Shown: in pieces, positions 16,253 to 25,849 of the stretch
How positions within the stretch are numbered: position 1 is the first letter of the stretch
How the letters are laid out: every line of letters begins with the position of its first letter
Assembly (NCBI RefSeq): GCF_900117455.1
Contig: NZ_FPHO01000002.1
Span: 62,001 to 126,000, forward strand
DNA from: Hyphomicrobium sp. CS1GBMeth3
GTDB taxonomy: Bacteria; Pseudomonadota; Alphaproteobacteria; Rhizobiales; Hyphomicrobiaceae
Reading direction: 5' to 3'
DNA length: 64,000 bases
Program-made: the position numbers and the translations under genes
The notes under the pieces: generated by a model
The model's database searches: none
Seen by the model: only the letters and a program-made list of their open reading frames with translations
Told to the model about the DNA's origin: nothing

Positions 16253-16912
16253 GTGAGCGATGACGTTGTGACAAGCGGTCGGAAGCGAGTGCTCGCGTTT
16301 CGCCTTCTGCGAGGGGTAAGGCGTTTCCGCAGAGACGCGCGCGGCGTGGCGGCGCTCGAGTTCGGGTTGATTGCGCCGATCCTCATCCTGATGCTGATCG
16401 GGGCGGTGGAAATCACGCGGGCGGTGTCGATCGATCGGCGCCTTACCGTGGTCACCAACACGGTGGCGGACCTCGTCGCGCGCGAGGAGGAGCTGACGGC
16501 AGACGATGTCACGGCGATCTACGACATCGCAGAGCTCATGATGAGCCCTTACGATGCGGGGCCGCTTAAGATCTCGCTCATTCCGGTGCGCTCGAGCATG
16601 GATAACGCCAGCATCACGCGCGTCTATCCTGCGGCCCAGCACCGGCCCGCCTTTAATGGCGGGGCGCTGCCCGCCCGGTGCCAGTCCTACCCCCTCGCGG
16701 CCGGGTTTCTGAAGGAGGGCACCAGCCTGATCGTGGTCGAAGGTAGCTACCAGTTCACGCCGCTGTTCGGGAGCTTCATCATGAGCGGCGTCGAGTGGAA
16801 AGACACGGCCTATGCCAGCCCGCGCAAGGGATGCGTCGAGTTCTACGACAAGGCGCAAAGTCCGAGCCAGCGCGAGAAGGTCTGTATGACCTCGACCTGC
16901 TTCAGCTCTTAA
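16253..16912 (+). CDS. TadE/TadF-like pilus assembly protein
   Basis: 219 residues from a GTG at 16253 with GAGGAG seven bases upstream. It has a basic cytoplasmic stretch, then RRDARGVAALEFGLIAPILI, the G-x-x-A-x-E-F motif and the single transmembrane helix of the TadE family, followed by a periplasmic part with a Cys near the middle (PARCQSY) and three near the end (KGCVEFYDK, KVCMTSTCFSS). It is encoded right after another TadE-like protein and probably forms a minor pseudopilin pair with it. The preceding gene stops 17 bases upstream, so the two are one transcription unit. Confidence 0.82.
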   Translation: MSDDVVTSGRKRVLAFRLLRGVRRFRRDARGVAALEFGLIAPILILMLIGAVEITRAVSIDRRLTVVTNTVADLVAREEELTADDVTAIYDIAELMMSPYDAGPLKISLIPVRSSMDNASITRVYPAAQHRPAFNGGALPARCQSYPLAAGFLKEGTSLIVVEGSYQFTPLFGSFIMSGVEWKDTAYASPRKGCVEFYDKAQSPSQREKVCMTSTCFSS

Positions 16913-17244
16913 GCTCCAGGGATCTGCTCGGGGTGATGGGAAGCTAACTTGCCCGCACGCTTTCGTTTCTCGCGGCAGCGGCCGAGCGTTGCGACCGTCT
17001 GCGACATTCAGTATGCTGCCCACGAGGCGGGTCCCGTTTTTGGTCCCGTTCGCCCGCGATCAGGGAACGAAGTCGTCTTTTAACGGTTCCGTGGATCGAG
17101 GGGCGGTGCGTGCCAGTAGACTATGCGGCCGCAACGAGAAGGAAAGCTCAAGGGTCTTTAGCGTGCCGGGCCGCTGTGCGGCACGGCTCAGGTTGGTATT
17201 CGGCCGGCGTTAGCCGTTCGAACTATAGGCGCGAGAGAAACTCA
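16913..17244. other. Intergenic region upstream of the TetR-type regulator
   Basis: About 330 bases with no supported gene. It contains a short tandem GGTCCCGTT (17031-17050 area) but no clear inverted repeat or terminator. It should hold the promoter, and perhaps the operator, of the downstream regulator. Confidence 0.4.
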
Positions 17245-17874
17245 ATGGGCCGTCGATCTCTTCACTCCGCGGAAGAGCTGCGCGAGCTAATTATTAATGC
17301 TTCGACCAGTCTCATTCAGGAATCTGGTCTCGATGGGCTTTCCGCCCGCGAAATCGCTAGACGCATCAATTACTCCCCAGGCACCCTCTATAATTCCTTC
17401 GAGAACCTCGATGATCTGATCCTGACCATCGAGGGCAGGCTTCTCGACGATTTGCTGGCTGCGCTTGCGACCGTGCCCGAGAGCGATGATCCGCGCGAGC
17501 GGGTCCATCAGCTAGCGAACTGCTATCTGACCTTCGCGGCGCGCAAGCCCAAGCTCTGGAACCTGCTCTTCGAGCACCATGTGCCCGCCTCGCAGAACGT
17601 GCCGGACTCGTACCGGCAGAAGTTCGAGGCGCTCATGGGCATGATCGAGGACGCCTTGCTGCCGTTCTCGCAGGAGCTCGATCCAGAGGCCGTAAAGCGC
17701 TCGGCGCGCGTGTTGTGGGCCGGGGTCCACGGCATCGCGTCCCTTTCGGCGGCGGACAAGCTCTCCGTGATTACGGCCGACGATGCCAGCGTTCTCGTCG
17801 ATGACCTGGTCGGCACCTACCTCAGCGGGCTCGAGCCGCGCACGCGGTCGGCCGAGGCCATTCCCCATCGGTGA
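17245..17874 (+). CDS. TetR/AcrR-family transcriptional regulator
   Basis: 209 residues, ATG at 17245. The N-terminal helix-turn-helix is clear: ELIINASTSLIQESGLDGLS, then AREIARRINYSPGTLYNSFE, with the G-T-L-Y-x-x-F recognition-helix pattern of TetR proteins. The C-terminal helical part (CYLTFAARKPKLWNLLFEHH, then VKRSARVLWAGVHGIASLS) matches the TetR_C WHG-type ligand domain, in which W-A-G-V-H-G is conserved. The ligand is unknown. The convergent neighbour is a YdjM-like membrane protein 46 bases away. A self-repressing operator in the upstream spacer is likely but no palindrome stands out. Confidence 0.9.
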   Translation: MGRRSLHSAEELRELIINASTSLIQESGLDGLSAREIARRINYSPGTLYNSFENLDDLILTIEGRLLDDLLAALATVPESDDPRERVHQLANCYLTFAARKPKLWNLLFEHHVPASQNVPDSYRQKFEALMGMIEDALLPFSQELDPEAVKRSARVLWAGVHGIASLSAADKLSVITADDASVLVDDLVGTYLSGLEPRTRSAEAIPHR

Positions 17875-17920
17875 TTGCTTTACTGAGCTTACGGAGCGGG
17901 CAAGGCTGCCGCCAGTCCTC

Positions 17921-18739
17921 TTACCGGGATGGCGGGGCCTCAGGCTGAGGCTCGCTGTCCGGGAGGGTGCCGGTGGTGATGGCCTCGGCCGGCGGCTCGG
18001 TCTCGGCCACCAAGCTCGGCAGCTTCACGAGGCCGAACCAGCGCTCCTTCGGCAGCAGCTGCGCGTTGAGCTCGGCCCACATGTCACGCGAGGAGAGGCC
18101 GGTGAAGAACGGGGTCGGGGAGGGGGCTAGCCATACGGCGAGCGCGAGCGCAGCCGCCATGCCCGCGGTCGCATAGGGGTAGCGGCGGTCGACGATCTTG
18201 AGGGCCGTGCCGAATGAGTTCTTGAGGCGGCGGTCCGCGATGTCCACCGAGTAGACTTCGTCCAGGATCAGATGCACGACAAAGCCGACGAACATGAACG
18301 CGGCCGCGAGCCACGCGACGCCGGCGTGGCGGTCGAGCACGTTGCCGAAGACCACAGCCGTTGCCGCGGCGGCGAACAGGGCTGCGATCAACGAGTGCCA
18401 TGTGCCTCGGTGGACGGAGGCGTTGTGGAATATGGCGTGCAGTCCGTACCGGATCAGGATTAGCGTTCCGAGCCAGAGAAGCCACAGTTCGGCGATCGAG
18501 TAGCGATCGGCGACTGAGAACAGCACCGCGAACGAAAAGAAGATCGCGAGGCCTGCGAACATGGCTCGGCTCGGCCGGCTTTCGCGGAGATCGATGTCGG
18601 GGAGCACGGAGCCCAGAACGCCGGCAAGCGTCACCGGGATCAGGTTCTCCGGCGCTATGACGTCCGCTGCCAGCGTCAGCGTCGCGAGCGATCCCGAGAC
18701 GAGGGTCCCCGCAGCAATGTGGGTCGTGAAATTGGCCAT
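17921..18739 (-). CDS. YdjM-like membrane-bound metal-dependent hydrolase
   Basis: 272 residues; the ATG at 18739 is chosen because the family begins M-x-x-x-T-H-x-x-A-G, as seen here (MANFTTHIAAGTLVSG). Further family marks are LPDIDLRESRPSR, the HRGTWHSL motif with two His, and LILDEVYSVDI; these acidic and His residues could bind a metal. Several transmembrane segments lie between them. The C-terminal ~50 residues are Pro/Glu-rich and soluble. YdjM-type proteins are inner membrane proteins of uncertain activity, LexA-controlled in E. coli. It is divergent from the CDF transporter with about 250 bases between. Confidence 0.8.
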   Translation of the reverse strand: MANFTTHIAAGTLVSGSLATLTLAADVIAPENLIPVTLAGVLGSVLPDIDLRESRPSRAMFAGLAIFFSFAVLFSVADRYSIAELWLLWLGTLILIRYGLHAIFHNASVHRGTWHSLIAALFAAAATAVVFGNVLDRHAGVAWLAAAFMFVGFVVHLILDEVYSVDIADRRLKNSFGTALKIVDRRYPYATAGMAAALALAVWLAPSPTPFFTGLSSRDMWAELNAQLLPKERWFGLVKLPSLVAETEPPAEAITTGTLPDSEPQPEAPPSR

Positions 18740-18986
18740 GGCGTCGCTCTCCCTGGAAGGGGCCATGCGCCGCCCTCGTGCATCCCGCGACGCCCGCTGG
18801 GCTCTTGGGACCAGATTCGCTTGCTGCGCGGGAGGCTCAGGCGCGCAATCGGTGTGGATAACGGGGCGAGCCCGTGTCGCAAAAATGGGCCGGCACGCGA
18901 GAGTGGCGCCCCGTGACGATCTCTGGCAGAAGGCCGTGGCACTCACACTCTCCCACCGGACGTCTCCGAAAAAGGGTCGCACGCGC

Positions 18987-19910
18987 ATGTCAGCCCCGTC
19001 GGCAAATGATCGCTCCAACCGCACGCTGCAGCTCATCGGAGCCGGCAGCATTGCGGTCGCGCTTGCCGTCATGGGCCTCAAGTATATGGCTTACCTGGTG
19101 ACGGGCAGCGTGGCGCTTTATTCCGATGCGCTCGAGAGCATCGTCAACCTCGTGACTGCGATCGCGGCCTTGATCGCCATCCGCGTCAGCTCCCAGCCGG
19201 CGGACAGGCAGCATCAGTTCGGCCACCACAAGGCCGAATATCTTTCCGCCGTGCTCGAGGGTGCGCTCATCATCGTTGCTGCCATCCTGATCATGCGTGA
19301 AGCCTACGATGCGCTCGTGCGGCCGCGGGCGATCGAGGATTTCGGGCTTGGCATGGCCGTCAGCCTTTTCGCCACGGCGCTCAATGGCGGCTGGTCGACG
19401 TTCCTGATCCGGCAGGGGCGTGCGCGGCGCTCTCCCGCGCTGGTGGCGGATGGCTGGCACCTGCTGACGGATGTGATGACCTCGGTCGGCGTCCTCGCAG
19501 GGCTCGTGCTCGTTGCGGTTACGGGGCTCTATGTGCTCGACCCGCTGCTTGCGCTCGCGGTGGCGGCTTACATTCTCTGGAGCGGTTCGAAGATCGTGGT
19601 CTCCTCGATGAGCGGGTTGCTCGACGAGGCGGCCGGCAGCGAGATCCAGACGCGAATTCGCGACGCGATCCGGCAAAGCGGCTACGGGGCGCTCGAGGCG
19701 CACGATGTGCGTACGCGACAGGCCGGGCGGGCCACGTTCATCGAGTTCCACCTGGTCGTGCCGGGCGACATGACGGTTAACGCCGCGCACGAGATCTGCG
19801 ACCGGCTGGAAGCTGCCATCGAGGCTGCGATCGACGGCTCGGAGGTCGTCATCCACGTGGAGCCGGAGCATAAGGCCAAGGATCACGCCAGGGGGACCAT
19901 CCCGCTGTAA
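18987..19910 (+). CDS. Cation diffusion facilitator (CDF) family divalent metal exporter
   Basis: 307 residues from the ATG at 18987; an upstream open frame lacks family similarity. Six hydrophobic segments are visible. The metal sites of the CDF family are clear: YSDALESIVN in helix 2, the QHQFGHHKAEYLSAVLEG loop between helices 2 and 3, and DGWHLLTDVMTS (HxxxD) in helix 5. A cytoplasmic domain with FIEFHLVVPG and VVIHVEPEH at the end is typical. It exports Zn2+, Fe2+ or a related ion by proton antiport; the specific ion cannot be told from the sequence. Confidence 0.9.
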   Translation: MSAPSANDRSNRTLQLIGAGSIAVALAVMGLKYMAYLVTGSVALYSDALESIVNLVTAIAALIAIRVSSQPADRQHQFGHHKAEYLSAVLEGALIIVAAILIMREAYDALVRPRAIEDFGLGMAVSLFATALNGGWSTFLIRQGRARRSPALVADGWHLLTDVMTSVGVLAGLVLVAVTGLYVLDPLLALAVAAYILWSGSKIVVSSMSGLLDEAAGSEIQTRIRDAIRQSGYGALEAHDVRTRQAGRATFIEFHLVVPGDMTVNAAHEICDRLEAAIEAAIDGSEVVIHVEPEHKAKDHARGTIPL

Positions 19911-20138
19911 GGCCGTGGCGGACGCGGGGCAGCCTGTTCCGTAGGGAACAGCGCGGGGGTGGCTCAAGTGCTCTGTTTCAGAGTGGTGCAGTGCGGCCGG
20001 AATGCTTTTCGAGATAGTCCGCCGACTGCAATATAGGCTAAGCTCGGGGTCACGCCGCTTTCGGGCCCTCAGGCCTACGCGAGTCCACTTCGCTATGCGG
20101 TCTCGCGGCCTTTGGTCCCCCATTGAAGGATGGCTGTC

Positions 20139-21134
20139 ATGAAATCCGCCTCGGCCCTTGTACTCTGTCTCATGATGCTGATGCCGGTTTCGGGGCTCCA
20201 GGCCGCGTCGCAGCAGCCGATCGGATCGGCGCTCGTGGTGGTCAACCTCGTCACCGCAGCATTCAATCGCGATACGCGCACGCTCCAGAACGGCGACCGC
20301 GTGCACCAGGATGAGGAGATCGAAGTCGGTCTCGATGCATCGAGCGAGCTCAAGCTCGACGACGATACAAAACTGGCGCTCGGTCCCGGCGCACGACTGA
20401 TGCTCGACAAGTTCGTCTACGATCCGGCCAAGACCAAGGGCTCGATCGTGCTCGATCTGGTGAAGGGCTCGTTCCGCTTCATCACCGGCGTGGCGGAGAA
20501 GCCTACCTATGTAATCAAGACGCCGTCGGCCGCGATCACCGTGCGCGGCACGATTTTCGACGTCTATGTCGAGGATAACGGCGAGTCGTGGCTGCTGTTG
20601 CTTGAAGGCGCCATCCAAGTCTGCAACGCGCGCGGTCAGTGCCGCGACCTTACGGAGCCGGGCAAGCTCATCCGCATTTCCGAGGACGGCGATGTAGGGC
20701 CGCCCAGCCGGTGGGCGTCGCTTTCCGACAAGGACGGCGTGCCGTTCGACAATGCCTTCCCGTTCGTGACCCAGCCGCCGAGCATTGATCCGACACCGAC
20801 ACTGACGCGCGATGTCATCATTCTCGGCGCGCTACCGAAGACCGATCCACCGAAGGCCGATCCGCCGACGAAGAGGCGGACCGAGACCACCAAGCCCACG
20901 AAGAAACGGGCCGAACGGACTCCGACCAAGACCCAAGAGAAGACGAAGCCGAAGAAGAAGACGCGCACCGCCAAGAAGCGGGATTCCGGCGATGGCAACA
21001 TCGTGAGTGGCATGGACATCGTGATCGGCATCGGCGGCGGGATCGGGCGCGGCATCGGCGGCGGCAAGCATCGCGGCGGAAACAAGCATCCGTCCGGCGG
21101 TAGAGGAGGTAGTCTGACCGACGGCGGGCGCTGA
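20139..21134 (+). CDS. FecR-domain protein with basic/Gly-rich tail
   Basis: 331 residues from the ATG at 20139 (GAAGG upstream; another ATG at 20130 is possible). A Sec signal peptide (MKSASALVLCLMMLMPVSG, cut near LQA-A) leads to a FecR domain: NGDRVHQDEEIEVGLDASSE, LALGPGARLMLDKF, and YVIKTPSAAITVRGTIFDVY, the last being the family signature. A Pro/Lys/Thr-rich linker (KPTKKRAERTPTKTQEK) and a Gly-rich end follow. FecR domains in Hyphomicrobiales often sit beside CHASE2 adenylate cyclases. Here the cyclase gene is convergent, with 23 bases between stops. The protein probably acts in the periplasm or at the cell surface. Confidence 0.85.
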   Translation: MKSASALVLCLMMLMPVSGLQAASQQPIGSALVVVNLVTAAFNRDTRTLQNGDRVHQDEEIEVGLDASSELKLDDDTKLALGPGARLMLDKFVYDPAKTKGSIVLDLVKGSFRFITGVAEKPTYVIKTPSAAITVRGTIFDVYVEDNGESWLLLLEGAIQVCNARGQCRDLTEPGKLIRISEDGDVGPPSRWASLSDKDGVPFDNAFPFVTQPPSIDPTPTLTRDVIILGALPKTDPPKADPPTKRRTETTKPTKKRAERTPTKTQEKTKPKKKTRTAKKRDSGDGNIVSGMDIVIGIGGGIGRGIGGGKHRGGNKHPSGGRGGSLTDGGR

Positions 21135-21157
21135 GCCGACGGCGGCGGCCCGGGCCG

Positions 21158-23341
21158 CTATGGCCGCTTGAGGCCTGTTTCGTAATAGGTGAAGAGGCCG
21201 TCGAGCGGCAGCGTCGTCAGTGCGCGTGCGGCTTCGCGGCAGGCAAGGATGTTTGCGGCCGCGGCAGCCAAGTCGCCCGTGTCCAGGGCCTTACGTAGGG
21301 CGGCATAGTGCTCCGCGAGGCGTGCGAAGGCTGGCGAAGTTGCCGTCGCCTCGTCGCCGATGAGTGCGAATAACCGTTCGGTGCGCTCCTTGCCGCGCAG
21401 CCGCGCCGCAGTGTCAATCTCAAGCAAGGCAAAGTCCTTTGCTTCGCGGGCCGTGTGCTCGCCGATGATAATAGGTGCGCCGTAGAGCTTCGTCGTGTCC
21501 TCGATGCGGGAGGCCACATTCACGGTGTCGCCGAGCACCGAATAGTCGAAGCGCTGGGGTGAGCCGACGTTGCCGACGCAGCACGGCCCCGTGTTGAGGC
21601 CGATGCCGATGCGGATCGGGCGATGCGGCACGCCCGCGGCGGCGTTCTCTGCCGCGTGCTCGCGGTTCAGGCGATCCATTACGGCCTGCATGGCGAGCGC
21701 TGCTCGGCAGGCCTGCGCGGCATGGGCGGCATCCGGCACGGGGGCGTTCCAGAACGCCATGACGGCGTCGCCCATGAACTTGTCGATGGTGCCGCGGTGC
21801 TCGAGGATGGTGTCGGACAGCGGCGTGAAGAGGCGGTTGACGAAGCGGATCAGCGTTTCCGCGTCCATGCCTTCGGAGAGTGCGGAGAAGCCGCGCACGT
21901 CGGCGAACAGCAGCGTCACGTCGCGCGTCTCGCCGCCGAGCTTCAGCCGCGACGGGTCGGCGGCCAGCTCCTCGACGAGCGGTGCGGCCAAGTAATGGCC
22001 GAAGGCGCGCTTGACGCGCGCGCGGTCGGTTTCGGTTCGCACGAACGAGACGAGCGAGCCCGTGAGATAGACCGCGAGCAGGGCGAGCGACGGGTAGACG
22101 GGGTCGAACAGAAGGCCGGCTCGGGAAAAGGCGAGCCACGAGCCCGCTCCGACAAGCGCGACCGCGGCGATGCCGATGCCGGCTGCTGCGAGCGCGCCCG
22201 AACGCCGGATCAAGCCGGCGACGAGAGCACCCACGGCGAGCAAGAACAGGATCTCGGCGCCGGTCGCGAACGCGGGACGAACGAGGTGCTCGCCGGAGAG
22301 CATCTGCTCGACGGCCTGGGCGTGGATCTCGACGCCCGGCACCGAGGCGGCGAGCGGGGTTGCGCGCAAGTCGAGAAGCCCGGTGGCGCTGGCGCCGATC
22401 AGGATGTGGCGGCCTGCGATGTCCTCAGGTTTGAAGGTGTCGTCTAGGATCGTGTGCGCGGGGACATAGCGGCGCTGATCGGGCGGCGCGAAGTTGAGCC
22501 AGAGCTGACCGTCGCTCGCCGTCGGCAGCACCGTGCTGCCGACGCGAACCGTTTCGACGCCGGTCTGCTGGCCGAAGCTCAAAACACCGCTGCCACCCGA
22601 CGAGCGCACGAAGGCCGTGGTCTCGCCGGCGCCCGTGCGCAGGGCTTCGAGTGAGAGCGTCGGGCTCAGCACGCCGTTGATCGATACGAGCAGGGGAACC
22701 TGGCGCACGATCTGGTCGGCGGCAGGGAGCCAGTTCACGGCGCCGATGCCGGCGGCCGGCTTCGCGAGCTCGGGCAGCGGCTCGATGACGCCGGCGAAGC
22801 GCGGCACAAAGTGCACGGGATCATCGCCGGCAATGGCGAAGCTCGCTTTGGGTGGCGCGGGACGACGCGCCGTCGAGTCATCGCCAGCCATGCCAAGCAC
22901 GACCGGCGCACGTTCCAGAGCGCGGGCGAGGAGCGCGTCGTTCGAGGGGAGCGCGGCCAGCTCGGCGACGATGGGGGCAAGCTCGCTTCTGGCCTCGGCC
23001 TGCCGTGCCAGCGCCGCGGGCGACAGCCGGTCCGGCTCGGCGAGGATGAGGTCGATGGCGATCGTCTTGGCGCCGGCGTCTGCCAGGCGCTCGATGATGC
23101 GGGCCAGCTCGGACCGTGGCCAGGGCCATTGGCCGAGTTTTGCCAGCGAGGCTTCGTCGATGTCGACGATGCGGACCGGGAAGTTTGGGTCGGCCGCGCG
23201 CGGTTTGAGGGTGAGGTAGGTGTCGAATACGGACAGGCGCAGGCGCGCGACCGGGCTCGGATCGAAGATGCGTAGTGCCACCCCGAGCGCCAGCACCGCG
23301 GCCGTCAGGATGATGAGCAGGGGTGGGTGGCGCAGCGTCAT
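21158..23341 (-). CDS. CHASE2-domain adenylate cyclase (class III)
   Basis: 727 residues from the ATG at 23341 (MTLRHPPLLI); a longer frame to 23434 lacks similarity. Layout: one N-terminal membrane segment, a periplasmic CHASE2 domain to ~330 (VRIVDIDEASLAKLGQWPWP is its signature), three more membrane segments, then a class III cyclase. The cyclase shows LFADVRGFSALSE (metal-binding Asp), IDKFMGDAVMAFW (Lys and Asp) and FDYSVLGDTVNVASR; the Lys/Asp substrate pair predicts ATP as substrate. A C-terminal helical region follows. It makes cAMP in response to a periplasmic cue. It is paired with the FecR gene. Confidence 0.92.
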   Translation of the reverse strand: MTLRHPPLLIILTAAVLALGVALRIFDPSPVARLRLSVFDTYLTLKPRAADPNFPVRIVDIDEASLAKLGQWPWPRSELARIIERLADAGAKTIAIDLILAEPDRLSPAALARQAEARSELAPIVAELAALPSNDALLARALERAPVVLGMAGDDSTARRPAPPKASFAIAGDDPVHFVPRFAGVIEPLPELAKPAAGIGAVNWLPAADQIVRQVPLLVSINGVLSPTLSLEALRTGAGETTAFVRSSGGSGVLSFGQQTGVETVRVGSTVLPTASDGQLWLNFAPPDQRRYVPAHTILDDTFKPEDIAGRHILIGASATGLLDLRATPLAASVPGVEIHAQAVEQMLSGEHLVRPAFATGAEILFLLAVGALVAGLIRRSGALAAAGIGIAAVALVGAGSWLAFSRAGLLFDPVYPSLALLAVYLTGSLVSFVRTETDRARVKRAFGHYLAAPLVEELAADPSRLKLGGETRDVTLLFADVRGFSALSEGMDAETLIRFVNRLFTPLSDTILEHRGTIDKFMGDAVMAFWNAPVPDAAHAAQACRAALAMQAVMDRLNREHAAENAAAGVPHRPIRIGIGLNTGPCCVGNVGSPQRFDYSVLGDTVNVASRIEDTTKLYGAPIIIGEHTAREAKDFALLEIDTAARLRGKERTERLFALIGDEATATSPAFARLAEHYAALRKALDTGDLAAAAANILACREAARALTTLPLDGLFTYYETGLKRP

Positions 23342-23458
23342 TGCGAGCCCGCGCGCGTTCGTCCGGGGCGTGATGCCGGAAGGGTGCTCACTGCGTTCTA
23401 CTCCGAGGGCGAGCTGACAATGAGCGGCATTCAACCCCGGATGTGGTCCGCGCGCACG

Positions 23459-24220
23459 TCAAATCACGACGGTTGCTTTCTGACCCATGGCGGCCTGCAC
23501 CGCTTTCAATGGCGTCGCCGCCCGCCAGACGTTCTCGATGCGGAATTGCTCGTGGCCACCCCCAAAGATCGAGACCTTAGCCTCGATATCGCTGGTGCCG
23601 AGGCCGAGGAAGCCGAGCGCTAGGATCTTGTGCGCGATCAGGTCGTCACTGTAGCGAGTGAGGCGGATGTGCAGCGCCGACCAGCTCTCCGGCGCCCGGC
23701 CGAGGGCGCTGCCAAAGAGCTGCACGCGCTCGACCTGCGTGCCGCGCACGCGCCAGTAGCTCAGCCGGTCGACGGTGAAGACGATGACGAACCAGACCAC
23801 GAACAGCACCGTGGAAAGGAGTAGGTAGAACGCCAGGTTCATGTGCAAGAGCAGCGACGGCGCGGTGGTCCAAAGGCCCGGCGTGTTCATCACCACATAG
23901 AAGCCGGTAGCTGCGCCGCCGAGAAGCAGCAGGAGGAGAAGGGCGTTGATGCCACGGGCGCGAACCGAGGTAGCGACGATGACGAGCAGCAAGAGCAGCG
24001 TGAAGGAGAGGCCGACCCACGGGCTCGTGTGAATGAAGATCGGCTTGGCGCTTTCGCTGAGCGTGATGCGCTCACCCTGAAAATAGGTGAGCGCGGCGCA
24101 GACATAGCCGTAGGCCCAGATGACCCACCAATAGAGGATGGGCGAATGCGCGTAGATGCGGATTTCGGCGGCGCTTTGTGTTGCGGCTGCGGACCCGGCC
24201 GTCTGATCGATCGAAACCAT
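23459..24220 (-). CDS. Four-helix membrane protein of unknown function
   Basis: 253 residues, ATG at 24220. Four hydrophobic segments are evident (WWVIWAYGYVCAALTYF, VGLSFTLLLLLVIVATSV, INALLLLLLLGGAATGFYVV, LAFYLLLSTVLFVVWFVIVF). A soluble C-terminal domain of ~100 residues contains VDRLSYWRVRGTQVERVQLF and LIAHKILALGFLGLGTSDIE. No catalytic motif is visible and I do not recognise the family. It lies 117 bases upstream of the cyclase start on the same strand, so both could be in one transcript. A role in membrane signalling is only a guess. Confidence 0.7.
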   Translation of the reverse strand: MVSIDQTAGSAAATQSAAEIRIYAHSPILYWWVIWAYGYVCAALTYFQGERITLSESAKPIFIHTSPWVGLSFTLLLLLVIVATSVRARGINALLLLLLLGGAATGFYVVMNTPGLWTTAPSLLLHMNLAFYLLLSTVLFVVWFVIVFTVDRLSYWRVRGTQVERVQLFGSALGRAPESWSALHIRLTRYSDDLIAHKILALGFLGLGTSDIEAKVSIFGGGHEQFRIENVWRAATPLKAVQAAMGQKATVVI

Positions 24221-24475
24221 TGCGGCGTGCTCCCCTGTGGCGAGGGCCTGCGTTCACGCTGCGCTGGTTCCCCTCGTATCGAGGAGGCTTATAGGAGGGG
24301 GATTTCAGAGTATTGACGGCTGGGAGTCCCCCGACCACCTCACCCCCACCGCGCTAAGGCGGACAGGGGAACGCGCAATATGCGTAGGTCCCTCGAGGAC
24401 AGACTGTCGCACCCCGTGCTGTGTGCTGTCAACGCGTCGAGAGCGGGCAAAAGTCGTTCGCGGATGAAGGGGACG

Positions 24476-25849
24476 TCAGGGATTGGTCGAGACGGTGGCC
24501 CAGAGGTCGTAGTCGTCGGCCGTGTGCACGTGGGCCTTCACGATGTCGCCCGGGCGCAGTGTTTCGCCGCCGTCCAGGAACACGCTGCCGTCGATCTCGG
24601 GGGCATCCCACTTCGAGCGACCGATGGCGCCGTCGTCGTCGACCTCGTCGATGATGACTTCGATCTCGGTGCCGACGCGGGACGCGAGGATCTCGCCCGA
24701 GACCTCCTGCTGGGCGGCCATGAAGCGGTGCCAGCGTTCCTCCTTAACCTCCTCGGGGACGGCTCCCGGAATATCGTTGGCGCGGGCGCCGTCGACGGCT
24801 TCGTATTTGAAGCAGCCAACGCGGTTCAGCTTTGCTTCGCGCAGCCAGTCGAGCAGGAAGTTGAAATCCTCTTCCGTTTCGCCGGGGAAGCCGACGATGA
24901 ACGTCGAGCGGACGGCAAGATCGGGGCAGACTTTGCGCCAACCGGCGATGCGCTCGGCGGTCTTCTCCTGATGCGCGGGGCGGCGCATGGATTTCAAGAC
25001 GGCGGGTGAGGCGTGCTGGAACGGGATGTCGAGGTAAGGAAGGATCTTGCCCTCGGCCATCAGCGGGATCACGTCGTCCACGTGCGGATAGGGATAGACG
25101 TAATGCAGGCGCGTCCAGGCGCTGAGCTCGCCGAGGGCGTTGGCGAGATCGAGGAACTTGGCCTTGAGCGGAGCGCCTTTCCAAGTGCTTTCGGCGTATT
25201 TGAGGTCGAGGCCGTAGGCGCTGGTATCCTGGCTGATGACGAGCAGCTCTTTCACGCCGGCTTTCACGAGGCGTTCTGCTTCGGCCATGATGTGGTTTGC
25301 GGGGCGGCTTGCAAGATCGCCGCGGATGTTCGGAATGATGCAGAACGTACAGCGGTTGTTGCAGCCTTCGGAAATCTTCAGATACGCGTAGTGACGCGGC
25401 GTGAGGCGCAGGCCCTCGGGCGGCACGAGATCGAGGTAGGGATCGTGCAGCGGCGGCACGGCCTCGTGCACGGCGGTGACGACCTGCTCGTATTGGTGTG
25501 GGCCGGTGACCGCGAGCACGCCCGGGTGCACCTCGCGGATGCGGCCTTCCTCGACGCCCATGCAACCCGTGACGATGACGCGGCCGTTCTCCGACAGCGC
25601 TTCGCCGATGGCGTCGAGGCTTTCCTGCTTGGCGCTATCGAGGAATCCGCACGTGTTGACCACGACAACGTCGGCACCGGCGTAATCGGGCGCCACCTGA
25701 TAGCCCTCGGCGCGCAACTTGGTGATAATGCGCTCGCTGTCGACCAGCGCCTTCGGGCAGCCAAGCGACACGAAGCCGACCTTGGGGGCCGGTTTCGGCG
25801 CGCGCGTGGGCGCAGACGAGGAGGTGCTTGCCGTTTCTTTGGCGGTCAT
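24476..25849 (-). CDS. rimO: Ribosomal protein S12 methylthiotransferase RimO
   Basis: 457 residues. RimO adds a methylthio group to an aspartate of ribosomal protein S12. Domains in order: an N-terminal UPF0004 domain starting [17 protein letters not shown] with its three Cys (including [10 protein letters not shown] and VTGCMG); a radical-SAM core with the CxxxCxxC motif in [14 protein letters not shown] and IRGDLASRP, as in RimO/MiaB; and a C-terminal TRAM domain ([20 protein letters not shown]) ending near [20 protein letters not shown]. The SLGCPKxxVDSE opening and the DAPEIDG segment separate RimO from MiaB. The first ~25 residues are a Ser/Pro/Ala-rich extension. Confidence 0.95.
   Translation of the reverse strand: MTAKETASTSSSAPTRAPKPAPKVGFVSLGCPKALVDSERIITKLRAEGYQVAPDYAGADVVVVNTCGFLDSAKQESLDAIGEALSENGRVIVTGCMGVEEGRIREVHPGVLAVTGPHQYEQVVTAVHEAVPPLHDPYLDLVPPEGLRLTPRHYAYLKISEGCNNRCTFCIIPNIRGDLASRPANHIMAEAERLVKAGVKELLVISQDTSAYGLDLKYAESTWKGAPLKAKFLDLANALGELSAWTRLHYVYPYPHVDDVIPLMAEGKILPYLDIPFQHASPAVLKSMRRPAHQEKTAERIAGWRKVCPDLAVRSTFIVGFPGETEEDFNFLLDWLREAKLNRVGCFKYEAVDGARANDIPGAVPEEVKEERWHRFMAAQQEVSGEILASRVGTEIEVIIDEVDDDGAIGRSKWDAPEIDGSVFLDGGETLRPGDIVKAHVHTADDYDLWATVSTNP

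Noticed and set aside
18990-20618. Long minus-strand open frame (542 codons) opposite the CDF transporter
   Set aside because: It runs antisense to a gene with clear family motifs, and its composition is Arg/His/Asp-rich as expected from a GC-rich shadow frame.
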